A DNA stretch of 64,000 bases from Enterococcus ureilyticus (GCF_001730315.1 NZ_MIKC01000042.1:62001-126000), one strand, 5' to 3'. Shown: positions 25,762 through 33,638, counted from the first letter of the stretch. Numbers and translations: made by a program. Notes: generated from the sequence alone by a model not told the origin.

Positions 25762-27189
25762 ATGGATTTCTTGTTATTAGATGAACGAGCAAATTTGAAA
25801 CTGTCAATCATCCGAAAATTGGAGCAGCAATTTTCGTTTTCGGAACGCAAAGATGTTTTATGTGAAGAATTGAATATCTCTCAGTACCTTTTAGAGCATA
25901 GCATTCTGGAAATAAATGAAGATTTGAAAAGATTTGAATTGATTGAGCGTATCGAATTGATTGAGCAAAGTAATGAAATCGTTCTTTTCCAAGACGCTCA
26001 AGTTTCATCAAGTGTCGTTGAGGAAAAATATTTAAAGTTCTCTCTAGAATTTACATTATTGCGAACGATATTTTTCAATCAATTTACTTCAATCAAAAAA
26101 TACGGAGAAAAACAGGGGATGAGCCGGACCGTTGTATACAAAATTATTGATAGGATCCGTAAAGAGTTAGCACAGTATGATATAAAATTGTCGAAAAAAT
26201 GTCAATTAGTGGGAAATGAGATGAAGATTCGTCAATATTTTAATATGCTCTTATATCGAATTTATAAAGATTCAGATGAATTATACAACCAATCAGATAT
26301 CTTATCAGTTAATGAATTACTAGCGACTATTAAACCTTATTGTGAAGAAATAAACACGTTTTATCTCTTCAAACATTATTTATTTGTTTTTTTAGAAAGA
26401 GTAAGGAGAACCCCAAATTACTTTTTACCAAATGATTTTCAGACAGCTGATTTTGCCAAAGAAAACGGCATATATCAAGCAATTGCTCAATGGAGTAATC
26501 AAACATTGAATGGAACGAATCGTGAAATAGAAGCTGAAGTAAAAGGGATTCTTAGCCAGTTGTCAGTGTATCGAATTGAATTTTGTAACCTTGAAAATAA
26601 GGGAGTTCAAACCTATCAAATGCAGTTAAAGCAGAAATTTCTTAGGTACCCACAGCTAAAACTAGCAGGAGCTGAATTTTGTAACGATGTGAACTGGGTG
26701 ATTTATCAGCATCTTTTTATTTCACCGTTGATAGATATCACGTTACGAGTGATGGATTTAGAATTTTTCCATGAGCGCTATCCAATCATATTTGACATTT
26801 GCCATACATTTATTTGTCAATTGAAAGAGGAAGAATTTAGATATAGTAAAAAATCGCTTTTTCTTAATTTACTACTCGTTCTTTCTCAACAATATGATAA
26901 AGAAAGCGAGACAAATACAATTAATATTCATGTAAGTTTCACACAAGGAGAAAAATATAATCAATTCATCCAAGCTCAAATTCAAATTTTTGATTCTTTT
27001 AGCATAAATTTCCAGCCGGTTGTACGCCCAGATACGGATCTAATTATCTCAGACTATCATCTCAAAACAACTTTTTCAGCGCGAACACTGATCTGGCTGG
27101 CTCCTCCTAGAGCAAGTGATTGGCGTAATTTTGGCAATGAAATCGTACAAGTCAATAGGAATTTACAATTGAATAAAAAACGAATATAG
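25762..27189 (+). CDS. Mga-like helix-turn-helix regulator
   Basis: A 475-residue regulator of the Mga/AtxA type. An N-terminal helix-turn-helix (about 20-60) is followed by the Mga HTH (about 95-150; TSIKKYGEKQGMSRTVVYKI). Long helical PRD-like sections follow, and the C-terminus (NIHVSFTQGEKYNQF, RPDTDLIISDYHL) looks like an EIIB-like domain. Histidines in the PRD-like part could be PTS phosphorylation sites. It is encoded with the adhesin and mini-adhesin, and such regulators often activate neighbouring surface-protein genes. It ends at a strong terminator. The target assignment is inferred from position. Confidence 0.85.
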   Translation: MDFLLLDERANLKLSIIRKLEQQFSFSERKDVLCEELNISQYLLEHSILEINEDLKRFELIERIELIEQSNEIVLFQDAQVSSSVVEEKYLKFSLEFTLLRTIFFNQFTSIKKYGEKQGMSRTVVYKIIDRIRKELAQYDIKLSKKCQLVGNEMKIRQYFNMLLYRIYKDSDELYNQSDILSVNELLATIKPYCEEINTFYLFKHYLFVFLERVRRTPNYFLPNDFQTADFAKENGIYQAIAQWSNQTLNGTNREIEAEVKGILSQLSVYRIEFCNLENKGVQTYQMQLKQKFLRYPQLKLAGAEFCNDVNWVIYQHLFISPLIDITLRVMDLEFFHERYPIIFDICHTFICQLKEEEFRYSKKSLFLNLLLVLSQQYDKESETNTINIHVSFTQGEKYNQFIQAQIQIFDSFSINFQPVVRPDTDLIISDYHLKTTFSARTLIWLAPPRASDWRNFGNEIVQVNRNLQLNKKRI

Positions 27190-27200
27190 CATGACTAATT

Positions 27201-27243
27201 AAGTGAGCGAGAAAAAATTTATCGTATTTTTTCTCGCTCACTT
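27201..27243. terminator. Strong bidirectional terminator
   Basis: AAGTGAGCGAGAAAAAA (27201-27217) pairs with TTTTTTCTCGCTCACTT (27227-27243), a 17-bp perfect stem with a 9-nt loop. Confidence 0.88.
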
Positions 27244-27262
27244 TGTCTATATAAATAGGGAT

Positions 27263-27364
27263 TTAGAAAATGATTCGATCCACGATTTCAGATATAATCG
27301 TTGTTACCAAAGCGTATAAATTACCATGGGTTTTGAATTTTTTAGTTGTTTTTTCTTGGTTTAT
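27263..27364 (-). other. Possible 33-codon small ORF with perfect Shine-Dalgarno but an ATA start
   Basis: On the minus strand, AAAGGAGG (27378-27371) is followed after 6 nt by ATA and an open frame to TAA. It encodes a Lys/Thr-rich N-terminus and a hydrophobic C-terminus (NLYALVTTIISEIVDRIIF). The bidirectional terminator lies just behind it. The layout is that of a small membrane peptide or type I toxin, but the start codon is not canonical, so this may be a dead gene or chance. A 36-codon frame overlaps on the plus strand (27270-27380) with a weaker ribosome binding site. Confidence 0.25.
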
Positions 27365-27526
27365 TGTATGCCTCCTTTAGTTATACCTTAATAATAGAAT
27401 AATCTGGAAAAAAGGAACATCGATAAAGTGTGTTTTTCAATGACATTTTTGAAATATAAAAAACTTGAATAAGTTGGATGGAAGCGAGTAGTTCAAATAC
27501 GTAATAAAGGAAATAAAAATGCTGCT

Positions 27527-27563
27527 GATAATCATTCTCAATTGGATTTCCATGTGCTATACT
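27527..27563 (+). promoter_or_regulatory. Fur-box-like site overlapping a promoter
   Basis: GATAATCATTCTCAATTG (27527-27544) resembles the Fur consensus (GATAATGATAATCATTATC). It covers a weak -35 (TTCTCA, 27535-27540) placed 17 bp before an extended -10, TGCTATACT (27555-27563). Transcription would run toward the gene at 27750 with a long leader of about 180 nt in which I see no certain gene. Confidence 0.4.
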
Positions 27564-27749
27564 GAACAAGATGACACTAATTATATTATCAAAATGAGCA
27601 AGATGCTCTTGAGACATACCAAGAAATACTGCGAAGATCTTTGGAGGAAAATAATATCTAAACGAGGCAAAAAAACGCACAACTGTCTTTTTTATTTTTC
27701 TATGCGTTTGATCAAGCCTGCTTCACTTTTAAAATAGGAGGGGAATTAA

Positions 27750-28073
27750 TTGAGGCAAAAAAATTCTGGGCCTATTATTCTGGAGGAAATTCGTTTAATG
27801 GAAGTCATGATCAAAGTTTACTATCATCAGCAAGATGATCCGTTGATACCAGAAGATAGAATGTTGACCTATGCAAGAACACGATTGGAGTTTTGTCAGT
27901 TTGGGGAACAAAAAACGACTTGTCAAAAATGTCCAGTTCATTGTTATCAACCTAAATATCGAGAACAAATGAAAAAAATTATGCGTTATTCAGGACCACG
28001 AATGTTGTTTAAACATCCAATCATAACGTTTAAACATGCCTATCGAGGATTGACAAGGAGTGTGAAAGAATGA
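27750..28073 (+). CDS. YgbA-like 'nitrous oxide-stimulated promoter' family protein
   Basis: A 107-residue protein of the YgbA family. The visible family features are a cysteine cluster (CQFGEQKTTCQKCPVHCY) and YREQMKKIMRYSGPRMLFKHP. The four cysteines could bind a metal or an iron-sulfur centre. E. coli YgbA is linked to recovery from nitric-oxide stress; the role here is by analogy. It starts with TTG at 27750 behind AGGAGGGG. Its stop overlaps the start of a broken DUF454 gene (ATGA), so the two once formed an operon. Confidence 0.8.
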   Translation: MRQKNSGPIILEEIRLMEVMIKVYYHQQDDPLIPEDRMLTYARTRLEFCQFGEQKTTCQKCPVHCYQPKYREQMKKIMRYSGPRMLFKHPIITFKHAYRGLTRSVKE

Positions 28074-28311
28074 AAAAACAGTTATTTATTTTATTAGGAT
28101 CATTGATGTTTGGATTGGGAACATTGGGAATCTTTCTACCGTTTTTACCGACGGCTGTTTTTTATTTATTGACTGGATTTTTCTGGATAAGAAGTTCGGA
28201 TAAGTTATATCAAAAATATGTTGGTTGTTAGGCAAAACAGTGAACACAACGACGTTACTTGTTGGCGTAACCGTGATTCCTATTGTTTTTGCTGCATTTG
28301 GAATTGCTTAA
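28070..28311 (+). pseudogene. DUF454 (YbaN-like) inner membrane protein, frameshifted and internally deleted
   Basis: The first 53 codons encode a clear DUF454 N-terminus (GTLGIFLPFLPTAVFYLLTG, then FFWIRSSDKLY) and then hit TAG at 28229. In the frame starting TGT TGG TTG, the sequence continues as WLLGKTVNTTTLLVGVTVIP and stops at 28311. Normal members have about 110-125 residues and some 35-40 residues of the middle are missing. So this is a remnant with both a frameshift and a deletion. It overlaps the upstream gene by ATGA. Confidence 0.82.
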
Positions 28312-28368
28312 TAGAGTATAGTTTGACCTAATGAAGCTTTAGTAGAGACAAGATCAGTTCAATTGAAT

Positions 28369-28397
28369 TTGACTATTTTTTTTCAAAATGGTAGAGT
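28369..28397 (+). promoter_or_regulatory. Promoter of the ABC-F leader
   Basis: TTGACT (28369-28374), a 17-bp spacer and TAGAGT (28392-28397). The predicted start, near 28404, gives a leader of about 285 nt before the ABC-F start codon. Confidence 0.55.
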
Positions 28398-28420
28398 AAC
28401 ACCTGAGGAAGGTGTTTCAA

Positions 28421-28492
28421 ATGTACGTATTATATATTTCAACTCTTAGCTCCCTACAACTTATTTTTGATGAAGTGTTGTATGGAGCTTAA
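28421..28492 (+). CDS. 23-residue leader peptide upstream of the ABC-F gene
   Basis: ATG at 28421 with GAGGAAGG about 8 nt upstream, ending at TAA 28490-28492. The peptide starts MYVLYISTLSSLQLIFDEV. Its coding sequence contains both arms of a stable hairpin (about 28448-28461 and 28477-28490), so ribosome movement would change the folding of the leader. Short leader peptides of this kind precede many antibiotic-responsive ABC-F genes and act as drug sensors through ribosome stalling. Confidence 0.55.
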   Translation: MYVLYISTLSSLQLIFDEVLYGA

Positions 28493-28638
28493 TCGAAAAG
28501 CTATTGAGCTTTTCATATTCATCAGTAAATTTAGTCTATTAAGAAAATAGCATCTTTTTGCTATGTTTTTAGTCTGCTCATTTACTGAAGAATATATAGA
28601 TTAAAAGGCCCTAGACATTTTGTCTATGGGTCTTTTTT
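28448..28638 (+). promoter_or_regulatory. Attenuator-like leader with alternative hairpins and a terminator
   Basis: In order: AGCTCCCTACAAC / GTTGTATGGAGCT inside the leader ORF; GAAAAGCT / AGCTTTTC (28495-28514); CAGTAAAT / ATTTACTG (28523-28587) enclosing a hairpin ATAGCA / TGCTAT with a T run; and a final terminator CCTAGACA / TGTCTATGGG with six Ts (about 28608-28638). AAGCT at 28498-28502 can pair with AGCTT at the leader ORF end instead of with its own partner, a possible switch. This is the layout of a ribosome-mediated attenuator. Confidence 0.6.
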
Positions 28639-28688
28639 GTATGTTCTTTAGTAAAAATCAGTGAAAGTACATGAAAGAGGAAAATAAA

Positions 28689-30230
28689 ATGGAATTATTA
28701 CAAGTTAAAGGTCTAACCTTTGCAGTACCAGATAAACAGCTTTATGAAGACAGCTCGTTCACGCTTCGCAGTAACGAGCATATGGGGATCGTTGGTAAAA
28801 ACGGCGCAGGAAAAAGTACACTGCTGAAGATGCTTTTAGGAACTGTATTACCCGATGATGGTGTGATTATTTGGAACCCAACAGCTACATTAGGGTATTT
28901 AGACCAATATGTAGACATGGATCAATCACAAACAATCAACGAGTTTTTAACATCCGCTTATCAAGAGTTATTTGAGACGGAAAAAGAGATGATCAAGCTT
29001 TATGAGAGGTATGGTGAAACTGGCGATGACCAACTTTTAAGTAGAGCAGCAACGTATCAAGAGCAATTAGAAATCAAAGGCTTTTATCAGGTTGAAAATG
29101 ATATCAGTAAAGCCATCACAGGGCTTGGGATTAACGATGCAGAGCAAACATTGGAGACCTTAAATCGGGGAGATCAAATCAAGGTTATTTTAGCCAAACT
29201 TTTGTTAGAAAAACCCTCTGTTTTGATATTAGATGAACCGACGAACTATTTAGACCAAGAACACATCGAATGGTTGACCGATTATCTGAATGCGTTTGAA
29301 AATGCATTTATCATCGTTTCACATGATACTGAATTTTTAAGTAATATTGCCACCTGCATCTGTGATATTGATTTTGGCACAATCAAAAAATATCATAGTA
29401 ATCATACTGAGTTTCTAAAACAAAAAGCTCATTTAGCAGAAGCGTATCAAAGTCAATTTGAAGCACAACAGCGAAAAATCAAAGAAACCGAAGCCTTTAT
29501 TCAAAAAAATATTGCCGGTATCAAAACGAAAATGGCTCAAGGCCGCAGAAAACATTTAGAAAAGATGGATCGACTGAAAGAGCCTGAAAAGAAAGTCAAA
29601 TCGAATTTTTCATTTAAACTGATGCCACAAAGTTCACCAAACGTATTGACGATAGAGGAACTGACTGTAGGACATAAAGAACGATTACTTACGCTGCGTG
29701 ATTTCCAACTGAAAAAAGGAGAAAAAATTGTGATTACTGGTGCCGATGGATTAGGAAAATCGATGCTAGTAAAAACACTTCTTTCGATGGTACCAGCCAT
29801 TTCTGGAAAAAGTCAGTTTTCTCCTCAAGTCGCTGTGGGCTATCATTCACAAGAAATTCAGTGGGAAAATACAGAGTGGACACCAATCGAAGCTTTAGCT
29901 AATAAATATACAAAACTGACCTATGAAGATGTTCGCCGCGAATTAGCAAAATGTGGATTAAAACGAGAAATTGCTTCAAAAAATCTTTATATGCTAAGTG
30001 GTGGGGAACAATCAAAGGTCAAGTTGTGTGATTTAACAATGCAGCCAAGTAATTTATTGATCTTAGATGAGCCGACCAATCATTTAGATGTAGAGTCCAA
30101 AAAGGCGCTTCAGGACGCTTTAAAAGCGTTTAGAGGCAGTGTCTTATTGATTTCAAATGATGAACAATTTTACACAAGTATCGCAGATCATGTTTACACA
30201 ATTGCAGATAAACAGATGATGAAAGAGTGA
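28689..30230 (+). CDS. ABC-F family ATPase (possible ribosome-protection / antibiotic resistance factor)
   Basis: A 513-residue soluble protein with two ABC domains and no membrane segment. Domain 1: GKNGAGKST, degenerate signature LNRGDQIKVILAK, LILDEPTNYLD, VSHD. Interdomain linker about 230-320 with basic residues (KTKMAQGRRKHLEKMDRL). Domain 2: degenerate Walker A GADGLGKSM, LSGGEQSKVKL, LLILDEPTNHLD, and SNDEQF in place of SHD. ABC-F proteins act on ribosomes, and some protect them from macrolides, lincosamides or pleuromutilins. The start is ATG 28689 (AGAGGA, 7 nt). The attenuator-like leader supports an antibiotic-inducible role; the exact subfamily is not clear. Confidence 0.88.
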   Translation: MELLQVKGLTFAVPDKQLYEDSSFTLRSNEHMGIVGKNGAGKSTLLKMLLGTVLPDDGVIIWNPTATLGYLDQYVDMDQSQTINEFLTSAYQELFETEKEMIKLYERYGETGDDQLLSRAATYQEQLEIKGFYQVENDISKAITGLGINDAEQTLETLNRGDQIKVILAKLLLEKPSVLILDEPTNYLDQEHIEWLTDYLNAFENAFIIVSHDTEFLSNIATCICDIDFGTIKKYHSNHTEFLKQKAHLAEAYQSQFEAQQRKIKETEAFIQKNIAGIKTKMAQGRRKHLEKMDRLKEPEKKVKSNFSFKLMPQSSPNVLTIEELTVGHKERLLTLRDFQLKKGEKIVITGADGLGKSMLVKTLLSMVPAISGKSQFSPQVAVGYHSQEIQWENTEWTPIEALANKYTKLTYEDVRRELAKCGLKREIASKNLYMLSGGEQSKVKLCDLTMQPSNLLILDEPTNHLDVESKKALQDALKAFRGSVLLISNDEQFYTSIADHVYTIADKQMMKE

Positions 30231-30241
30231 GGTAAATCCCG

Positions 30242-30622
30242 ATGACTTTTTCAATCTATCAAGAATGTGATTTTTACCAACTTTCATCAGTAGCGCAAAC
30301 ACGTCAAGCAGAGTCAGAGTATCCATTAGCTGAGCGAATCTTGATCATCGGCAGTGGGGTTTTAGAATGTACACTCGCAATTGATTTAGCACGAGAAGGC
30401 AAGGAAGTCACAATTTTAGAATATTCAGATGAAATCCTTAAAGATTGTTTCGCTACATCGAAAAGAACGGAGCTTATGCGCCAATTAGAAAAATTAGTAG
30501 TTATGATTTTTTTAGAAAACGCCTGTATTAAAGTTGAAAATAATCTGGTTTGTCTGTGGAATGAAGAAGGATTCGAAAGTTTTTTAACGATTGATCAGCT
30601 TATTGTTCGCAAAAAACTATGA
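30242..30622 (+). pseudogene. Fragment of a pyridine-nucleotide/FAD oxidoreductase
   Basis: A 126-codon frame 11 bp after the ABC-F gene. Residues 32-65 are a Rossmann nucleotide-binding fold (ILIIGSGVLECTLAIDLARE, then GKEVTILEYSDEIL) as in the second nucleotide-binding domain of 2,4-dienoyl-CoA or enoate reductases. Everything expected before and after is missing. The last third (FLTIDQLIVRKKL) keeps a trace of the DxVI strand. I read it as a truncated remnant rather than a working enzyme, although the frame is open and it has a fair start. Confidence 0.6.
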
Positions 30623-30680
30623 ATATTCTTAAATTCGTTTATAGTTAGATAAACAGAGGAATGATCAAAGGAGAATGAAT

Positions 30681-31538
30681 ATGTTTATAACGATAGACGA
30701 AGCAGATTTTCAGCAAGTGGTAGAAACATGGAATCAAGGATTTAGTGACTATCTTGTACCGGTCCATGTGGATAAAGAAGCATTAGAACAAAAAATCTAG
30801 TCATTAAAATTATCAAAACAGCTTTCGGCGGTCTTTTCCATTGATGGTGAATTTGCTGGAATCATTCTTTTGGGCATACAAACATTTCAACAAACCAAAG
30901 TGATGTGGGTTGGGGGAATGGCAGTCGTTCCAAAATATCGCAGAAATAAAGTTGCGTCTCAATTGATTGATTATGCAGAACACTTAGCTAAAGAAAATGC
31001 TTGTGATCGTTTGATGCCTGAAGTGATCGCCACAAATGAACGGGCAAAAAAACTATACGAGTTAAAAGGATTTCAGGTTGTAAACGAGTTAGCAGTCGGC
31101 TCGCTTAACTTACCTGCTATAAGTAAGGAGAAAAAAACGATTACTTTTAAATCAGTAACACCAAATGAATTATCATTGACTGAACATCCATGGACCCCTT
31201 GGCAGAATCGTTTTATTTTTTCAGATAAAAATTACAATATTTACCAAGATGGGATAAGGCTTGGCTCCATCAGTTTTAATGTTACAGAAGATGGCTCCAG
31301 CAATATATTAATTCTTACGCAATTCTATTTACTAGAACGAATAGATTGTTCAGTGGTCACAGCAATTTTATTTCGCTTAAAAGAACAAGAACAAGCTACA
31401 ATGGTTAAATTGACTAATTTCGATCAGGCTTTACCTGAATATCAAGAGTTAGAAAAAATCGGGATCACACTCCAGCTTACACAGTTTCAGATGACTAAAG
31501 AGATAAATAATGGAGTCGCAAATAGCTATTGTGACTAA
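30681..31538 (+). pseudogene. Two-domain GNAT acetyltransferase interrupted by an in-frame TAG
   Basis: AAAGGAG and ATG at 30681 open a frame that meets TAG at 30798-30800 (codon 40) and then continues in the same frame to 31538, 286 codons in all. Before the stop it reads like a normal N-terminus (TWNQGFSDYLVPVHVD). After it comes the acetyl-CoA site (WVGGMAVVPKYRRNKVASQL) and ATNERAKKLYELKGFQVVNE. A single base change would restore the gene, so it is a recent pseudogene, a sequencing error or a read-through case. Confidence 0.8.
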
Positions 31539-31543
31539 TAAAC

Positions 31544-31594
31544 GATCTCTGTGACCTTCGCTAAATTTGACGTGGGTTACAGAGATCTTTTTTT
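31544..31594 (+). terminator. Rho-independent terminator
   Basis: GATCTCTGTGACC (31544-31556) pairs with GGGTTACAGAGATC (31574-31587), followed by eight T residues. Confidence 0.85.
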
Positions 31595-31629
31595 AGAAAA
31601 TGAGTATCAAACCGCGAATAAATCGCAAA

Positions 31630-31678
31630 GCAACGCACCGTTGCACTATCTAATATTGTATAATAAAGCAACGCAACG
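31630..31678. promoter_or_regulatory. GCAACG half-sites around the XRE promoter
   Basis: GCAACG-CAC-CGTTGC is a perfect inverted repeat at 31630-31644. Two direct GCAACG copies lie at 31668-31673 and 31673-31678. They flank a consensus -10 TATAAT at 31659-31664. This is a probable operator set for the XRE-type regulator encoded just downstream. Confidence 0.55.
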
Positions 31679-31725
31679 TATTGATGCACTAAAAACAATA
31701 GACGTTCAGATTTGGGTGGCTTATA

Positions 31726-32541
31726 GTGACTGTAGAAATTGGTACACAAATAAAAAAATTCCGTCAAGAACAACAAGTCTCACAACAGGAATTAGCAGAC
31801 CACTTGAACATTTCACGTCAAACGATTTCAAAATGGGAGCTAGGAAAAAGTCTGCCAGATTTGGAAAATGTTATACGGCTCGCTGAATATTTCAATATCA
31901 GCGTAGATGTTTTGTTGGGGCGAAAAAAACCTGGCTTTTTTCGGAGCTTGTTTGACGGTACAGAAAGAAGGCAAAATCATATGGACCAACACAAGGATGA
32001 AAACAACAAGGCAGCATTTTACAGCGCCTATGCTACAGACATTAAACCATTATTTTTAGAAAAACAACGTGTGAATACATTTATAAGAATTGAAGAAGCA
32101 ATTTTTCCGCAAGCAACATTTTCAAAAATGATGGGGTATGCGAATTGTTTGTGCAGCTTTAGTGCAGATCAAGTGCGGATTGATCAAATCGGTAAATTTA
32201 AAGTGGCGATAAATATTCCTTTAGAACAACGAATAGCACAATTTTCATTATCCGATATTATAGAAATAAAGCTTCAATTTGGTAAATATTTTCGGAATGT
32301 CGGCGGTAATTTTGTAACCTTGATCGATATTGTAACTAAAGATCAAACGTATTATTTTTGGGGGGAATCGTTGAAAATTGCCTATGTAATTTGGCATCAT
32401 AAGGCTTTTTCAGTGTTAAATATCCAAATAGATCAGGCGTTTCAAAAATTGTTAGAGCGAACAAGTGAAGAGGAAGTAGTGATGGCAATTCGTGAAAAGG
32501 CTGAAGACATTCCCTTATTTTATGCCAATAAATCATTCTAA
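31726..32541 (+). CDS. XRE-family transcriptional regulator with a C-terminal sensor-like domain
   Basis: A 271-residue protein. Residues 5-60 are a standard Cro/CI helix-turn-helix (QELADHLNISRQTISKWELG, then LPDLENVIRLAEYFNISVD). After a basic linker, the C-terminal 180 residues form an unrecognised, possibly beta-rich domain (FKVAINIPLEQRIAQFSLSD). The start is GTG at 31726 with GGGTGG 6 nt upstream. It is monocistronic, with repeated GCAACG half-sites at its promoter suggesting autoregulation. The signal it senses is unknown. Confidence 0.82.
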   Translation: MTVEIGTQIKKFRQEQQVSQQELADHLNISRQTISKWELGKSLPDLENVIRLAEYFNISVDVLLGRKKPGFFRSLFDGTERRQNHMDQHKDENNKAAFYSAYATDIKPLFLEKQRVNTFIRIEEAIFPQATFSKMMGYANCLCSFSADQVRIDQIGKFKVAINIPLEQRIAQFSLSDIIEIKLQFGKYFRNVGGNFVTLIDIVTKDQTYYFWGESLKIAYVIWHHKAFSVLNIQIDQAFQKLLERTSEEEVVMAIREKAEDIPLFYANKSF

Positions 32542-32550
32542 GCTGTAAAA

Positions 32551-32587
32551 GAAAAGGAAGTTGGGAATCAAACTAACTTTCTTTTTT
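32551..32587 (+). terminator. Probable rho-independent terminator
   Basis: AAAGGAAGTT pairs imperfectly with AACTTTCTTT across a 12-nt loop and ends in TTTTTT. Confidence 0.55.
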
Positions 32588-32689
32588 GTTATCTAATAGT
32601 CGAAATTCATATGTAAATAAAGATACGTTATCTCCTTGTAGACTTAATCTACAATTCGGATTAAAGATTATTATAAGCTAAAATACTCC

Positions 32690-32719
32690 TTGACGCATTA
32701 TACTATGTAATGTATAGTA
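32690..32719 (+). promoter_or_regulatory. Promoter with embedded PadR-type operator
   Basis: TTGACG (32690-32695), a 17-bp spacer and TATAGT (32713-32718). The inverted repeat TACTAT (32701-32706) / ATAGTA (32714-32719) with a 7-bp centre GTAATGT fills the spacer and -10. This is a good place for repression by the PadR-type regulator that follows. Confidence 0.7.
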
Positions 32720-32740
32720 ATATGTGTCAGGAGGTATAAT

Positions 32741-33058
32741 ATGGATTCGCAATTAAAAAAAGGATTATTAGAATATTGTATTTTAGCTGTTTTAAAGAAA
32801 TCTGATTCCTATGGGTATCAAATAATCAAAGATTTATCCAGTGTGATAACAATTTCCGAATCAACATTATATCCGATCTTAAAACGCTTGGAGACAAAAG
32901 AAGAGCTAGAAACTTATTCATTGGAACATAATAGTCGATTAAGAAAATATTACAGAATAACAGATACAGGTAGGGAAAAAATAAAGTCCTTTATCCAAGA
33001 ATGGGATGAAGTAATGAAGGTGTATCATTTTATTGAAATGGGGGAGCAAAATGACTAA
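32741..33058 (+). CDS. PadR-family transcriptional regulator
   Basis: A 105-residue PadR-type winged-helix protein. It shows LLEYCILAVLKKSDSYGYQI, the recognition helix ISESTLYPILKRLETKEELE, and the wing RKYYRITDTGREKI. AGGAGG precedes the ATG. Its last 8 nt overlap the DUF1700 gene, and a small membrane protein follows with ATGA overlap, so the three genes form a coupled operon. This arrangement (PadR, HAAS/DUF1700, membrane partner) is common in Firmicutes and linked to envelope stress. Confidence 0.92.
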   Translation: MDSQLKKGLLEYCILAVLKKSDSYGYQIIKDLSSVITISESTLYPILKRLETKEELETYSLEHNSRLRKYYRITDTGREKIKSFIQEWDEVMKVYHFIEMGEQND

Positions 33059-33638
33059 ACAAGAATTTTTATATCAATTAAATGAAGGTTTAATTCGCTT
33101 AAATGAAAGTGAAAAGGAGCAATTTATCCACTATTATGATGAGTTGATCGAAGATTATGTAGAAGATGGCGCTAGTGAAGAGGAAGCGGTAAAAAAATTA
33201 GGGAAACCAGCCCAGGTAGCAAGTAAAATTCTAGAAGAGGCATTTGAAGAAGGGAATATCCAACCTAAAAAATCAATCAATCCGCTACTCGTTGTGCTAT
33301 TGATTCTGGGTTTTCCATTGTGGGGAAGTCTATTACTAGCCCTAATTCTTCTCATTTTAGCTGGGTATATTGTTATTTGGTGTTTACCTTTTTCAACAGG
33401 TATTTTTGCAGTAACTGGATTAGCAGCTTCCCTATTCAGTGTATTGTTTAGCTTTTTTACATTACAAGATGGTATTAGTATTGCTGTTACACAGCTAGGT
33501 GTGGGGATCTTTGTGCTAGGTCTATCGATACTTAGCGGTTTGTTGACCATCAGTATGAGCCGTTACTTCATTAAAACGTCAAACTATTTTTCGAGCAAAA
33601 TCATTCGCTTAATCCGCGTTAAGGAGTTGTTATTATGA
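33051..33638 (+). CDS. DUF1700 (HAAS domain) membrane protein
   Basis: A 195-residue protein. The N-terminal soluble HAAS-type domain (about 1-75; KQEFLYQLNEGLIRLNESEK and YVEDGASEEEAVKKLGKPAQ) is followed by about four hydrophobic segments (about 80-170) and a short basic tail. The start is ATG 33051, inside the end of the PadR gene, with GGGGGAG at a good distance. HAAS proteins are thought to relay envelope signals together with PadR regulators. The stop overlaps the next small gene. Confidence 0.9.
   Translation: MTKQEFLYQLNEGLIRLNESEKEQFIHYYDELIEDYVEDGASEEEAVKKLGKPAQVASKILEEAFEEGNIQPKKSINPLLVVLLILGFPLWGSLLLALILLILAGYIVIWCLPFSTGIFAVTGLAASLFSVLFSFFTLQDGISIAVTQLGVGIFVLGLSILSGLLTISMSRYFIKTSNYFSSKIIRLIRVKELLL

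Noticed and set aside
27519-27737. 72-codon ORF as a gene
   Set aside because: It contains the Fur-like box and promoter in its first codons, shows no family likeness and has a composition typical of chance frames.
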